Shown: positions 1-12,630 of the stretch, one piece after another
How the letters are laid out: every line of letters starts with the position of its first letter
Position numbering within the stretch: position 1 is the stretch's first letter
Assembly (NCBI RefSeq): GCF_003473485.1
Contig: NC_053045.1
Location: 40,652,494-40,716,493, forward strand
DNA: 64,000 bases
From: Medicago truncatula
Lineage: Eukaryota > Streptophyta > Magnoliopsida > Fabales > Fabaceae
Direction of reading: 5' to 3'
The notes under the pieces: generated by a model
Databases searched by the model: none
Seen by the model: only the letters and a program-made list of their open reading frames with translations
What the model was told of the DNA's origin: nothing
Made by a program: the position numbers and the translations under genes

Positions 1-1583
1 TACTAGTAAAGATATTGTTGTTTGCCTGAAAACTACTGAATTATCAAGTTTTAACAAAAGACAATTCGGTTTGTAGTAAAATTACTCAGTTAGATTCTCA
101 CTTATGTGTGACTGGTTGTGACAACATCTAGTTTTTTATGGTCCTTTTTCCGAAAGTGGATGAATGTTTTGGGTTTGTTGGGTGTAAGAAAACTGGCATA
201 TCTTGTACAAGTGAGTTGACTTTGTTAGTATAATTTCAATTTGTTTCGCATATAAAAAAAGAGGTGTGTTATTTGAACAACCATTTGGTTGACAATTTAT
301 TGTACAACCATAAATTTACAAAGTAAAAGTTGATTTTGACATGGAAATCAAAGCAATAGAGAGATAAAGTAAAAATATATGTGAGTATGAGAGAGAAAAT
401 TATCACAAAAGTTGTTAGAAAATGGTTGTACAAATATCATTTCTCTAAAAGAACAAAATCCTCCATCCCTAATTATGGCTCAATTTGAAGAAAAGAAAAA
501 GTTTTTCCTCTAAATATAGCTTATATACAATTTATTAGATATATTTATTATTATTTTAAACACATCACTTATTAATATATCGTTGTTAAAAAAAAAATAG
601 TAATTTATCTTTGAATATGAAAAGTTGTAGATGTCAATACACAATATTTTAGGAAGATCCACATACAAAAAATAGACACTTTAAATTCATTAACCACTTT
701 TCTTAATATATGTTGAAAAAATTAAAGGATATTATAAAAAGGACTACTATAAAAAGGGATTGGAATTGACAAATTTTGAACTTTCAAAGAGTTGACATAA
801 ATTTCTAATTTTGTTTCTTTAACAAATACAAATGTCATAAGACATTTTTTTAGCATTTTCCATAGAAAAACTACTGCTCCAGTACAACAAAAACAAGCTA
901 TCGATAAAGGGGTAGTACTTTGGTGACATTGATAACATTGATCAACCACAATGTCATAAAAAAACAAAAAAATATAATGAAAAAAAAAAAAAAAAATCAC
1001 TTATGACATTATGATCGACTAATATCACCAACCACATTATCACTCAAATACTGTCCAGACAAAGACAGACAGACAAAATGTTTGATTTATGATTCACGCA
1101 TTTTATTTCTTTTTTAAGTGGCAGTGATGATTTGTCTCGTAATCTGAACAACCTTTATGTAACTTTTTTCGGATGCATTTAAGCACGAGTACTGCAAAGA
1201 CAAAATTATGGAACGGTTTTCATTTGTTTTGTTAGTTTCCTCCGTAGACAACTGTATGTGTGGTGGTCCAATACTACGTACCGTCGCAATCTACACACTT
1301 AACTTTGTCTTCTGCCTTCTTTCATTAATTCATTTAACATATCTGCAGGTACATTCAAAGCAAGGGCATATATGGACTATATATTTTGTGCAATTCCTTT
1401 GTCCTTCTTCATTTGTATGCCTTCAATTTTGTTTAGTTTTTTTTGGTGTTATATGCTTCTAATCGATTGTTTAGTATCTAAGTAAGCTAACGTGATTCTA
1501 TCAAACTCATTGTGATATAATTTTATTTTCCTACTTAAGATGATAATTTTACTACTCTTATGTTTAGGATGTAAATATTATAG
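1..1583. other. Intergenic, no gene seen
   Basis: AT-rich sequence with no reading frame that looks like a real protein. The only structure I see is a weak MITE-like inverted repeat at about 262-446: one side reads TTATTTGAACAACCATTT and the other side, reversed, reads ATATTTGTACAACCATTT. A related pair occurs at 17441-17613. The ends and target duplication are not clear, so this is only a possible element. Confidence 0.5.
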
Positions 1584-2958
1584 GGCTAAAATATGATTTT
1601 GATCCCTGCAAATATAGCGAATTTAGGTTTTAGTTCCTGATAAAAAAAATTTGAAATCCCTGCAAAAAATTTTATTTTTTAAAATAGTCATTGGGTCCAC
1701 TTTTTTGCTGATTTGTCACATTTTTGCTTATGTGGTCCTTGCTGACTGTGCAAAAACATACACATGGAACACAAGTTACAATTGTTTTAATTAAAATTAA
1801 ATTTAGTTTCCAAAAAAAAAAGGTTTAATTAAAAATATTAGAGAGTCGGCAAACCACAGCCATAACCACCACCTTCGACAGGTTCACAACCACTGCCAAA
1901 ATCACCACCGCCTCTACCACCATAACCACCTCCACAATCTAAAGCAATAAATCCAATTTTTTACTCAAACCAATTCTTCTCAAATTGATTCAACACAAAC
2001 AGAAGAAGAAAAACAAGCAAGAATTGATTCAAGGCAATCAAAATTTATCCCAAATTGATTCAACACATCACAGAAGCTAGAATTGTTTGTCAACGAACAA
2101 AAACAACAAAACAGCAGAAAATCAGAGAAACATGAAGCACACAAGCGCACGGCAACGACCACGATGGATTGATATGAAAAGGAGATAAAAAATCGAAAAT
2201 GATAGAGGCCTACTTGATTGCGGCGGCGGCCGCATATCACAAGGAGGCGGATCCAAATAATAAAACAAGAGGGATTTGGATGGATATCGATCTGAATTTC
2301 GACCATGCCGTTTTCCCATAATTTTGTTTTCTAGAAATTCGATTTGAAGAAAATGAATTGATGAATGATTGAATGGAACAACAAAGAAGAAGAAGGGGAG
2401 GAAGGAAAAGCAGAGATATGCGAAGAGAAGAATAAGAAGGAGGAGGAACAACAAACATGTAGGTTTGGGATGAATTTGCTGTGTTAAATTGAGTTTAGCT
2501 TGAAGAAGAAAGGTTGAAGCTTGGATTGGTGTAGTTTTGAGGAAGATGGATGTGTGTGTTAGAAATGTAGATCCAGATTTATGAATTAAAATTTAGGGAT
2601 GAACATGAATTAATTTGTTGATGAAGATGAATGTTGTTTGAAATTAAAATTAAAATTACCTCCTTTTATGCTATTTTTTTAATTAAAATTAATTGGTTTT
2701 TTTAAATTTCAAAAATAAGTTATTTGAATTTTTAAAATATGTTAAATGGTATAATTGCCACGTGGAGGACATGTGGGAAGTTTAACACAATCAGCAACTG
2801 ACACGTAGGTAGAAATGTGACAAATCAGCAAAAAAGTGGGCCTAGGGACTATTTTAAAAAATAAAAAATTTTGCAGGGACGAATTTCAAATTTTTTTTTT
2901 ATGAGGGACCAAAACCCAAACTCGCTATATTTACAGGGACCAAAAACATATTTTAGCC
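1584..2958. mobile_element. Non-autonomous Mutator-like element, 1.4 kb
   Basis: The ends are inverted copies of each other for roughly 180 bases (about 1584-1765 and 2780-2958). They begin GGCTAAAATATG on both strands and share the phrases 'ttttgctgatttgtcaca' and 'aaaatagtcc'. The flanks are ATATTATAG (1575-1583) and ATATTATAT (2959-2967), a 9-bp target duplication with one mismatch, as expected for Mutator elements. The interior has CCACCACC-rich and GAAGAAG-rich stretches on the plus strand and a GC-rich patch at 2215-2240, but no recognisable transposase. It is probably a non-autonomous copy mobilised in trans. Confidence 0.8.
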
Positions 2959-3253
2959 ATATTATATTAAACTTCTAGCTAATTGACTTTATGCATACGT
3001 ATTGGTGATCTATTTTTGTGGTTGAGTGTAGGGATTTGTACATACAAGTTAAACTTCTCTCTAATTGCTATCGTATAGAGATTCTCTCCATTTCTTTTGC
3101 AAGATGAAGAGAATCCCAACTTATTGTTACCATATCAAACTTTGCTAATTACATATTTAAATATTAGAGGAATGTTAAGATCACACATTTTAACACACTC
3201 CAACGATGGATGAAAAACTACGTCTTTAAAATTATAGATATGGAACTTCCCGA

Positions 3254-4774
3254 GAATTTTTTTTAATGCCCTACTTTTTGCCAAAAAACACAAAACTGCC
3301 CTACTTTTTTGAAAAATTGCATAAACACCCTACTTTTTCTGGAACCTCTGTCACCACACAACCTCAAGTTGCGGGGTACCCTCAAAATTGACGAATTTTT
3401 TGTCTTTATTATACCCCACAACTCCAAGTTGCGGAGTACTTTATTTATTTATTTATTTTCAATTTTTTAAATAGGAAGCAAGATGGACTTGCGAGGTATT
3501 TTTTGCTTTTTTTTTTAAAAAAAAAAAATTTAAATACCCCACAACTTGGAGTTGTGTGGTACCTTGTGATGTCCAATCAACGCAGACCACTTGGGAAATA
3601 GGGTTTTGAAGCAAATTTTTGAATTTTATAATTAATTAAAATATATTATTTCATCTACTATAAATATTTCCTTTCATCTTTCAATTTATCACACCATTTC
3701 ATCTTCTATTCTTACATCCATCTTCTTTTAACCTTATTTTCTCATTTTCACAATGCCGAATGCAATACGTTCCACCGTTAAATTTGTGCATATAAATCGA
3801 TCGTTCAGCGGTTCTATAACACAAAACAAAACACTCATGGTTCTATAATGTATGATTTTCTTGACACCCCACAACAAAATATCATCCAACCACCACCATA
3901 TACCACCCCAAGAAATGCATATGACCCTCATTATCAGTCGACTTACCAACTAAATTCAATGTCAAACTTTGGTTACAATGACCCAAATCAAGCTAGACCA
4001 ACCAACAGTAATTACTTCTCCTATAATGACCCAAACCAAGTTGGACCGTCTAACACCAATTACCCCCTTACAACAACCCCCAATACCCAATGTACACCAA
4101 CCAAAACTACAACCAACCAACACCAACAAACCTACTATCTCACTTCTCTCCGGATGCGTTGAACTCCAATGAACAATTTGTGAATATGGGATGGCCAACA
4201 AGGGAACACGATGTGTCGTTAACATTGGGTTATGGTAGTCAGACACAATCAACTACAGATAACAATGACGAAATCCAACATGACGCTCAAGTAAATCGTC
4301 AAAGACGAGGGTGTGGGACAGGAGGGCATTTGTAATAATTGTAGATTTTATGGTTATTTTATTTGTTAAATAATTTTTATTAGTTTATTAAAATTAAGTT
4401 TTTTCTATTTGTTTTTATCATTTTATAAACCTAACGTGGGATGCTCAGCACGGAAAACATCACAAGGTACCACACAACTCCAAGTTGTGGGGTATTTAAA
4501 TTTTTTTTTTTTTAAAAAAAAAACAAAAAATACCCCGCAAGTCCATCTTGCTTCCTATTTAAAAAATTGAAAAAATAAATAAATAAAGTACCTCGTAACT
4601 TGGAGTTGTGGGGTATAATAAAGACAAAAAATTCGTCAATTTTGAGAGTACCCCGCAACTTGAGGTTGTGTGGTGATAGGGGTTCCAGAAAAAGTATGGT
4701 ATTTATGCAATTTTTCGAAAAAGTAGGGCAGTTTTGTATTTTTTGGCAAAAAGTAGGGCACTAAAAAAAAATTC
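3254..4774. mobile_element. Mutator-like element with about 310-bp terminal inverted repeats
   Basis: Long terminal inverted repeats run from 3254 to about 3565 and from about 4460 to 4774. Both contain repeated 'tgccctacttttt' and 'caacttgga/gagttgtgg' units. Flanks ACTTCCCGA (3245-3253) and ACTTTCCGA (4775-4783) form a 9-bp target duplication with one mismatch, typical of Mutator elements. The interior holds a degraded coding remnant (separate entry). The arms are themselves built of short inverted units around 'accccgcaactt', so the element could fold extensively as RNA. Confidence 0.85.
3848..4335 (+). pseudogene. Degraded protein remnant inside the Mutator-like element
   Basis: A Pro/Asn/Gln-rich frame from 3848 contains two copies of a FxYNDPNQ unit (NFGYNDPNQARP and YFSYNDPNQVGP). 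It continues in a different frame after about 4085 and ends at 4333-4335 with RQRRGCGTGGHL. That basic, Cys-Gly-Thr-Gly tail resembles the C-terminus of plant mobile-domain/'phosphatase 7 long form homolog'-type transposon proteins as I remember them; no catalytic domain is left. At least one frameshift lies between the two parts. It is most likely the 3' end of a former transposon gene retained after internal deletion. Confidence 0.4.
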
Positions 4775-4904
4775 ACTTTCCGATCTATGAAAGTAAAGTT
4801 GTTATAAATAATAATTGAGGGTATTTTAGAGATTTAGAAAATTTACGGGTGCCCAAAAAATTATTGGATGCACTTAAAAATTGTTAAAACAATACCAACA
4901 ATGG

Positions 4905-5107
4905 ATTTGTCTAAGTAGTTAAGGATTTGAGCTTCTTAAGCATGTGATCAGAGGTTCGATTTATGATTCATGCGTATAAAACAAAAATTGGTTGGAAGGG
5001 GATGACCCACCTTGTTCGCCACACAAGTTTTTCGATGGAGATTAATTGTTATGAAGCGGCGGTTGAAACTTACTACCAATACAATATCGTAGTAACAAAA
5101 AAAATGT
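4905..5107 (+). mobile_element. tRNA-derived SINE, plus strand
   Basis: A Pol III-type promoter is visible: an A-box-like CTAAGTAGTTAAGG at 4911-4924 and a B-box-like GAGGTTCGATTT at 4951-4962, about 30 bases apart as in a tRNA. The downstream body is about 140 bases and ends in an A-rich tail at about 5098-5105. This layout is that of a plant tRNA-related SINE. I could not define a target duplication. The surrounding 4784-4904 and 5108-5555 show nothing else. Confidence 0.6.
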
Positions 5108-5564
5108 CAAAATAATGTCTCAATTGTTGGATTCAATCAAAAACTCAAGATTGGGCTACAAAACTATAGTGCTGCACAAGATCCAAGCTACTTATTGAGT
5201 TGTGCAACCAAAAAATAAGTCAGATAAGAATTACTATATGGCCCTCAATTTTGCTCAAAAGTCCTTCGATTTATTGGATCATAACTTTTGATTGTATAAT
5301 ATTTTCTATTGGAAGATACGATCCGATCATCTTTTTTATTCATCGGATGCTATCTTATGATTAGCTTATTTCAAATGTTGAGTAATCCAATGGACACATG
5401 GAGCAATTGTCAGAAGGAAAAAAAAATGAAAAGTGAAGTCTATTATGACCAATGTTTTAAAAATCTTATCGAACCCTAAGATTTTGTGGATTAAATTGAA
5501 AATTGACCAATCCACTAATTAGTTCAATTCTCTTCGAATTCAACTATCTTTGAATTATAATCTA

Positions 5565-6119
5565 GGCCAAATATCATCAGGAGTCCTTTAAGTTTCGCAT
5601 TTGTACCGGATCAGTCCTTTAAGTTTTTAAAGTTTCACATTGGTCCTTTAAGTTACTAAAAGCTTATGTTGTTACCCTTTCAATCAACCTCCGTTACAAA
5701 AACACTGAGATGTCCGTTAAGTGAGTGATGTGGCATAAGACGCCGCATTTTGGTTATTCCAACGTGTTCCAATTTAAAGAATTTGGGCGATTTGAAGCCA
5801 AGCTTTTCTTCAAAAAGTTTGAAATTGGTTGTTAATGAGGTTAGGGCCTTCAATTTGGGGACGAATGGGTGAAAATTGAAGAGGAATGATGAAGAATATG
5901 ATGGGGCAGTATTGGAACACGTTGGATAGGCCAGAACGTGGCGTTTTATGCCACATGCCGTACTTAACGGACAACTCAGCTTTAATGTAACAGAGGTTGA
6001 TTAAAAGGGTAACGACATAAGCTTTTAATAACTTAAAGGACCAATTTAAAACTTTAAAAACTTAAAGGACTGATCCGGTACAAACGTAAAACTTAAAGAA
6101 CCCTAGAAGGTATTTAACC
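5565..6119. mobile_element. Mutator-type MITE, 555 bp, perfect 9-bp duplication
   Basis: Inverted ends start GGCCAAATATC on the left and GGTTAAATACC on the right (reverse strand). They continue for about 200 bases with repeated 'tcctttaagtttt' units. The flanks are identical 9-mers TATAATCTA (5556-5564 and 6120-6128). There is no coding capacity. The same family occurs at 54687-55041. Nothing recognisable lies in 6129-6809 to the right. Confidence 0.9.
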
Positions 6120-6809
6120 TATAATCTAATTAAACTTGATATAACTAGATATAACTATGATTGGTTTGATCCATTTTATTTTTTATTTATTAGTCATTTG
6201 ATTCAATTATAGCCGAACCAGTTAAATCATATTCCAAAGGTTATTTGGTTCAATCTACAATGTGGTTTTGTTATGTTAGATAGACGAAATGATAATAACT
6301 ATATGAAAACTCACGAGTGGTGAAGTCAGGAAGCAGTCCCCAATCATGTCATCTAGCCTAACAATTTCATCATTTTTATCAATTGAGTTAGAAATTTTGA
6401 TGGCTGAGATACAATACTGCATGGACTAGCATAAATTGAAGAACGTATAATATAAGCTATTGTTTTCTAACTTAGGCAAAGTTTACTTTAGTCTCATTCC
6501 TTCCTTGATCGTAAAAGCGGTCTTACGTAAGATGTTTACACGAAAAGCATGTATTTGAATAAGTGTCTAACAATGTTGTATATCTAAACACCAAAAATGT
6601 GCTGACAATGTATTGTTGATGAACTTGCAACATTTTCATAACACAAGTTTTAACAATTCACTTTTCTTCATAAAAAATACTACAGAAATTACAAACAACT
6701 TCATATAGGTAAAATACTTATCAAAGTACGGAGAATACAAATTTTCTTTGTTTCTGCAGACTGCAGTAAATAAATAAATAAAATTAATTTGGATTAACAT
6801 AAAAAAAAA

Positions 6810-7289
6810 GGCTTAATTGCACTTTTCCCCCCTATAATTTGCCAATTGTGCGATTATGCACCCCGTAGTTTTAAACGAGCGATTTTGCCCCCTATAGTTT
6901 TCCCCCTTTCTGATTTTATGGTCCCCGTGACATTTAATGCTGATGTGTCTGTTTTTTATCAATTAATGTGTGCCACGTGTGTAATTTTATTTTTAAAAAA
7001 AATAAAAAAATGGTATTTTTCAGATTTTGAGAGAAGGAGGCACGTGACCAACAATAGAATTTAGTGCTGGAAATCTGAAAAATACCATTTTTTTTATTTT
7101 TTAAAAAATGGAATTACACATGTGGCACACATTAATTGATAAAAAAACAGACACATCATCACTAAATGTCATGGGGACCATAAAATCAGAAAAGGGGAAA
7201 ACTATAGGGGGCAAAATCGCTCGTTTAAAACTATGGGGTGCAAAATCGCACAATTGGCAAACTATAGGGGGGAAAAGTGCAATTAAGCC
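6810..7289. mobile_element. Foldback MITE, 480 bp, in an A-tract
   Basis: Near-perfect inverted repeats begin GGCTTAATTGCACTTTTCCC on both strands and extend about 200 bases each (6810-7010 and 7085-7289), leaving a small central loop. Both flanks are runs of A (6801-6809 and 7290-7298), consistent with a 9-bp duplication of an A-tract, but such a duplication is not diagnostic. The frames inside are only translations of the repeat arms. Confidence 0.85.
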
Positions 7290-7467
7290 AAAAAAAAAAA
7301 AAAAGTAAAATAAAAATACATGTCATAACATGAAAAACGGTCTGCTGCAGAAGAAGTCTTACCAAATCAAAAGGCGATATTTGTCTTCTGCACATAGTTC
7401 ACTCATAGTTGAGTAAAAACCAAACTATACCAAATGCAAATATAAGTAAGGTTCAAAAAGTGATAAT

Positions 7468-7667
7468 TCAAACCAAACCTGAGCTGATATAGCAGCCAAC
7501 AACCAGTAAAAACTGAACTACGACTGTGGTAACATATGCAATCCCGAATATCATGTAGAAAATTGCAGTTACATACAGGTACTTCGCCTCAGTAATGGTT
7601 GCAGAGACATCCAAAATCATTGTCTCGTGATCCAAATCACAGCTGTGCAAGCTAAATGTATCACCAA
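7468..7667 (-). other. Possible orphan exon of a membrane protein
   Basis: On the minus strand a well-formed acceptor (ttagcttgcacag) precedes an open segment encoding ETMILDVSATITEAKYLYV followed by a strongly hydrophobic stretch that looks like one membrane span. The segment runs into a possible donor (CAGCTCAG|GTTTGG) near 7481. I do not recognise the family. It lies downstream of the NAL1-like gene, about 520 bases past its stop, and no partner exons are visible. It could be a gene fragment, part of an alternative 3' exon, or chance. Confidence 0.25.
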
Positions 7668-8185
7668 GAGGAATAGTGAATACTACGCACGGCTAGAAAT
7701 TGCCTTTTACTTAAAATCATCAGCAATCCCATGAATATAAAAATTTAAATCAGAGAAGATCGATATTCGAAACTGATGCTAATGTACAAGGGTAAAATTC
7801 CCATACCGAATAGATTGAAGCTCAACAGGCATATATTTTACATTCCTTTAACTTACAGTAGGTGTTCCCCTTTCAAGAGTGCTTATAATACAAAGTCTAC
7901 AAAGTGGTATAGATCAAAGATTCATATAACACAGTGCAAGCTAAATGTCCTCTTTAAAATACTACACAGCTCACAAGTGACTAATATTATCACCTTATCG
8001 AAACATGAAAATAAAAAAGAATAAGAATTTTATCCAGAAGTGAACCTTGTTTATTTTTCGCTTTTGAAGCTCCACATACTAAAGGCCTTTGCTTTTCTAA
8101 AGCGACGAGAACAACAATGCAAATGAGTGTTGCCTCAATGAGTTTATATGCTGCATTTTACTTCATCTTTTCAACCCCTGCTGCT

Positions 8186-11100
8186 TTAATTCTTCAATGA
8201 TAAGGAAGAATTTGAATGTTTTCTTCTCTTCGCTTCAGGTTCTCCTAAATGCAAGGAAACAAAATTATCTTCATCAGGCTCATTCCTAAGTTCAGATAGA
8301 CTTTTGAATTGCATGTCTTCTTTGAGGAAGCTTTGATGAACCGGAGATTTTCCCGCAAAACTTGTTCGTATGAACTGGTGTTCTACATTTGGAACTGTTT
8401 CAATCTCATTTCTGATATGAAATTCACAAGGCCTTAATGACGGTTTGACTATCGTAGATGGTTCTTCAACTGGAACATGTTCCATATTCAAACAAAAAGG
8501 CTCAAAGCTCTCTTCAAGCTTTTCTTTTATTGGCACAGTGGGAGATGATTCTCCAACTGTAGAACCAATTCCAGCAGTAGAACCATTCATTTGCTCTTGC
8601 CCCGAATCTAAAATACAGCCAAAGAAAGGAAAAGTCAGCTGTAGGTGTTCCTCAAATAAATAAACGGTTCCGCAAAGGGATACCAGCTACCAATTGATAA
8701 TGATTGTTTTATACATTGAAAGAAAAAAGGACATTTGTATGCAGGAAGTGTATGCATAATCCATAAGAAGGTTGGTTCTACTCCTGAGACTGAGATGAAA
8801 ACAGACACATTAACTTTGTTTATAACGGGATTTGAGAATTTTTAAATGCTTCAAGAGATGTAGCAATATTTATTACTGGAAATGATGTTAGAAATTATTA
8901 GCCCAGCTCCTTTTACAAACTTGGATAAATCATAAACGCTCGTTAACACATAAAGGCCTTTGAATTGAACCACATTTTGAAAACAAACCTTGGAGTGTTT
9001 CATTTGTTGTTACGAGATCAAGTTCAAGGAGATCAAGAAGCCGTCCAAGGTCAACACCACTTGTCCAATTCTCAGGGGGTTGGCCAACTCTTAGTTTCAA
9101 ACGACCTCGATTAGCTGTCCCGCCCCAGATAATGCCAACAGGGCGGGGCTTCTCCCTATTCTGACCAGTCAAGAGAATAAGGCTTCCACTATCGCCTTCA
9201 AGGTCAAACGTCTGCTGGTTCTCGCCAACGACAAGAAAATCAGTGAGAAAACAAATACCTTTCTCATCATTATACTCAAGGGCATAAGCCATTATAGTCC
9301 CTGTAGTCAAACCAGAACTTCTTCCAACTTTAATCACTTGCCTGCCAATAAGACTGTTGATTGGAGACTGCAAATCTATGCGGTGGACTTCACCAATATC
9401 ACCCACACCTCTTATAGATGTAATTACGTTGTTCATATTAAAGTCTTCTGCAAATGGGATGAATGCCCCATCAGCTCGAACAAATGTTTCTGCAAGATAA
9501 CAAAATTGTAATGAGAATGGTGATTGTGACCCTTCAAGAAAGTTAAATCATAATCAACAAGTTTGAAATGACATTAGAACAAGTTTGACATTTTTCAAAG
9601 GATTGCCTTAGGAAACTCACAAAATTGACCAAGAGATAATTTTCTGCAAATTGAAACATTTTTCAAAGGAAACAGCAATTCATCAACTTCTAGACAACAG
9701 AAACATAATATCTTTTAGAGTAATTTAGGGTAACCTAGATCACCCCTTAGAATAAGTTTCCATGTATTGAAGTCATAGGGTATCAAATCAAGAGAAAGAG
9801 AAAGAATCAAGACTTTAAATTGTAATTATAGTTTGATATTGTTGGAGAACCCACGTTAATTAGCAAACTCGCACCCTTTTAGCTAAATTTTCGGGTAGAA
9901 TTAGGCCTAAAACTCAAATTCTAAAATGGCACTGGAATCTTGTCGGTTGTCATGAATATGTTGTTTGGACACCTATTATCGGGCCACTGCAGATGTTCGG
10001 TCCTGCAAACTTCACACTGCAAATTTTGATCTTGGACATGAGGGATTGTGGTGTGAATCTCACATGATAGTGATAGGGCTAAAATAGTTGTTATAAGTGG
10101 GGGGCAACGCTCACCCCATAAGCTAGCTTTTGGGATTATATAGGGCTAAAACCCAAATTCTAAGAGATATGATTGATGATTTAATGTGATACAAAAAGAT
10201 CAAACCTTAACCCTCATTTATACTAATACAACACTCTGAATCTGAATCAAATACTGAACAAATCGCGATAGTAACTTAAAAATCTGAAACTAATCCTAAG
10301 AGATAATTCAAGACGCTCTAGGATAATATTGAAATACTCATATTATGAGACGATTCCTTATTTAATAAGAATTGGGAGTTTCATATTAGAATAAATCAAG
10401 ATTAGTGTTTTTGTTATTGTGATAACATCCAACATATTATTCACACCATATCAGTAAGAAGTTACTATTCAGAGTATTCCTTTTCCTCTCTTTAACTCAG
10501 ATTAAAACCTTATAGCTTCAACATGGTAACAAAGAGGTATCATCCTCTATGACTCGTCCATTATTCTTTTTCATCGATCACCGCAGGTAAAATATTCATG
10601 ATGATCTGCAATTTGAAAACAAATTACCTGGGTTTGTTCCAGCAAAAATACCATACCAAAGATCATCAGTAATAAACGATGTTGCTCTCTCCACTGCACC
10701 AAGATATACACCAGGTCCAAGACTGGGTGGCAAAGGATGAAACATCTTTTGGTTTGGATAGTCCAAATCGACAGCTACATGTCGATTTGTTAGAAAACCA
10801 ACTTCTCGATTTCCTGTTCGGCTTCTAACAATAGCACCCAAGGTTCCATATGTCTCTTGACTTGCAACCTTCAAGGAGAAGAAATTAAAAGGTTATATAC
10901 AAAAAAGAGGAAAAATATCATCAAGACTTGCATTAGAAGTTGATTCTCATGGGCAAAAGGACCTGAGAACCAGAGCCAACGCATGAATCGCTTCCCCTTA
11001 AGCCATCAGCAAGCTCCGTATATAATTGTTCTTTAGGAGTTGGTGCCGGTGCACCATAATAAGAGAACTCCACAACATCCACGTCGCACCAAACACCTCC

Positions 11101-11924
11101 TGGCCCCTGTTTACAAGAAATAAGAAATGGCTTTAACTAACTTCATTGAAGATCAGACCAACCTATATACCATAAAAAGGCTGGCATAGTTCCTTTATGG
11201 CTTTGAGATGATATTTTTACAGATAAATGGAATTTGTATTAGTTAAGGTTATCATTGATAAAACATTTGTTTGTTCCCCAACAATCTATAAAACCTATCA
11301 GTCGGATTAAATTACTAAAAGAAAAGAAGAAAAACTGTGTGGTGTATGATAATGAATATTTGAATTGAAAAGTGTAATGAGGTCCACTAAAGCCATGTAG
11401 AAACCTGCAACATAGCCAGAAGAACCAAAATTCCCCACCTCAAGGGCAGCAGGTAGGCACTGAACATGGTTGAGCCATTGCCTGTGAACTTTATGCGCAA
11501 CAAAGACAAGAATAGCTGGAATATCAGTCAAAACACCTCCTCTGATCCGAAATCCAATTGCAGTGCCAAGACTGAATCGCCGTAAAATCTTACTATGAAA
11601 TGCCCTAATAGTCATAAGTTCAAGCAAGGTAGTAGCCTGCTGTCCTGACGGCAATCGACCCAAAGTTTCAGGTAGAACTCCCTTTTGAAGATTACCAAAA
11701 TAGTTAGCCCTGTCTTCTGCTGCGTCATTCCAGCGATTTAATGTAGGCCAAGAAAAGTAGGCAGCATTGCCCTCAGAATGTTGAACACCAACTGCAAAGG
11801 TTTGCATGTGTAAAGGGCTGGATGAAGGATGACCATAGTAGTTTCTTTCCAGGTCCAGAGCCGACTCCTCCGATTGAGTTGATCCAGAATGGTGAGCACT
11901 CAGTCCCAATCGATTCCGATTCAT
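8186..11924 (-). CDS. NAL1: NARROW LEAF 1-like trypsin-fold serine protease
   Basis: Five coding exons on the minus strand: 11439-11924, 10963-11106, 10628-10868, 8989-9489, 8186-8607. All junctions are GT-AG and in phase, giving 597 aa, the usual length for the NAL1 family. The protease core carries a plausible catalytic triad: His240 (in TNRHVAVDLDYP), Asp297 (RADGAF) and Ser391 (LEGDSGS). The tail is basic (AKRRKHSNSS), possibly a nuclear signal. Rice NAL1 controls leaf width, vein pattern and auxin-linked growth; the same role here is inferred from homology. A 5' UTR exon at about 13052-13250 with donor CG|GTGAGT probably precedes an acceptor that ends at the start codon (GACAG|ATG). The 1.1-kb intron 9490-10627 and the UTR intron (with a SINE at about 12484) show no other gene. 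About 140 bases of A/T-rich 3' UTR follow. Confidence 0.93.
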
Positions 11925-12483
11925 CTGTCAGCTCTCCTACATCACACTAAATGTAGCTTACAGATCAAAATACAATATTTCATGTTATGCTCAAATTTAA
12001 TTAACTTTTAAATCAATGAAAATCTTCAACATAGATGGAGAAAACAATTTAGTGAGTATATGACTATATGTTATATAGATGTGATAGACTTATCTAGCAA
12101 AATACAAACTATTGGAGATAGACATAATTTAGCAAGTTCATCTGTTGCAAAGACCACTACAACTCTAGAAACACAAGGCTTCTCTAAATATGTATACAAA
12201 AATTAGAACCCTTCTTTGAATACTAAATTTAAAAAAAAATTGTAAAATTCTTTAGTGAGTATATGACTATGTGTTTTAGATTTGTGTATAGACTTTACTA
12301 ATCAAAGTAAAATTCATCTGTATAAAATAAACCTAACGACTAATAGATTGTCAATTGTATGTGCATAATATCAACAAAAACAGCACATACCTACAACTAT
12401 ACAGGCAAGACCAGCACATTTAAATTGTAAGCTCTGAAACAAAAGGCTAGCAAAATAAAAACTAATGAAGAAACCAAGCAATT

Positions 12484-12630
12484 AGGCTCAAGTGGTTAAT
12501 GAGCTCCACTAACGACTAATTGTTCGGAAGAACCTAAGTTCAATATCTGAGTGGAACAATTCTTGGTCTGACTTTCCTTACATCCTGACCAAACTTCGGA
12601 TTACAAGGTTCCTTTCGCTTGAGATGAGTA
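12484..12630 (+). mobile_element. tRNA-derived SINE in the 5' UTR intron of the NAL1-like gene
   Basis: A-box-like GGCTCAAGTGGTTAATG at 12485 and B-box-like CTAAGTTCAATATC at 12534-12547 have tRNA-like spacing. A body follows with 'cttccttacatcctgaccaaa' character, a phrase common in legume SINEs as I recall. Imperfect flanks AAGCAATT (about 12476) and AAGCAAGTT (about 12630) may be the target duplication. It is inserted antisense to the host gene. Confidence 0.5.

Noticed and set aside
722..1000. Minus-strand 92-codon frame
   Set aside because: Phe-rich translation of T/A-rich DNA, including an A homopolymer; no domain or splice context.
1980..2458. Several overlapping minus-strand frames inside the first Mutator-like element
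   Set aside because: They are low-complexity translations of GAA/AAG-rich sequence in three frames at once; none looks like a protein.
6846..7308. Frames over the 6810-7289 element
   Set aside because: They are translations of the two inverted arms and mirror each other.
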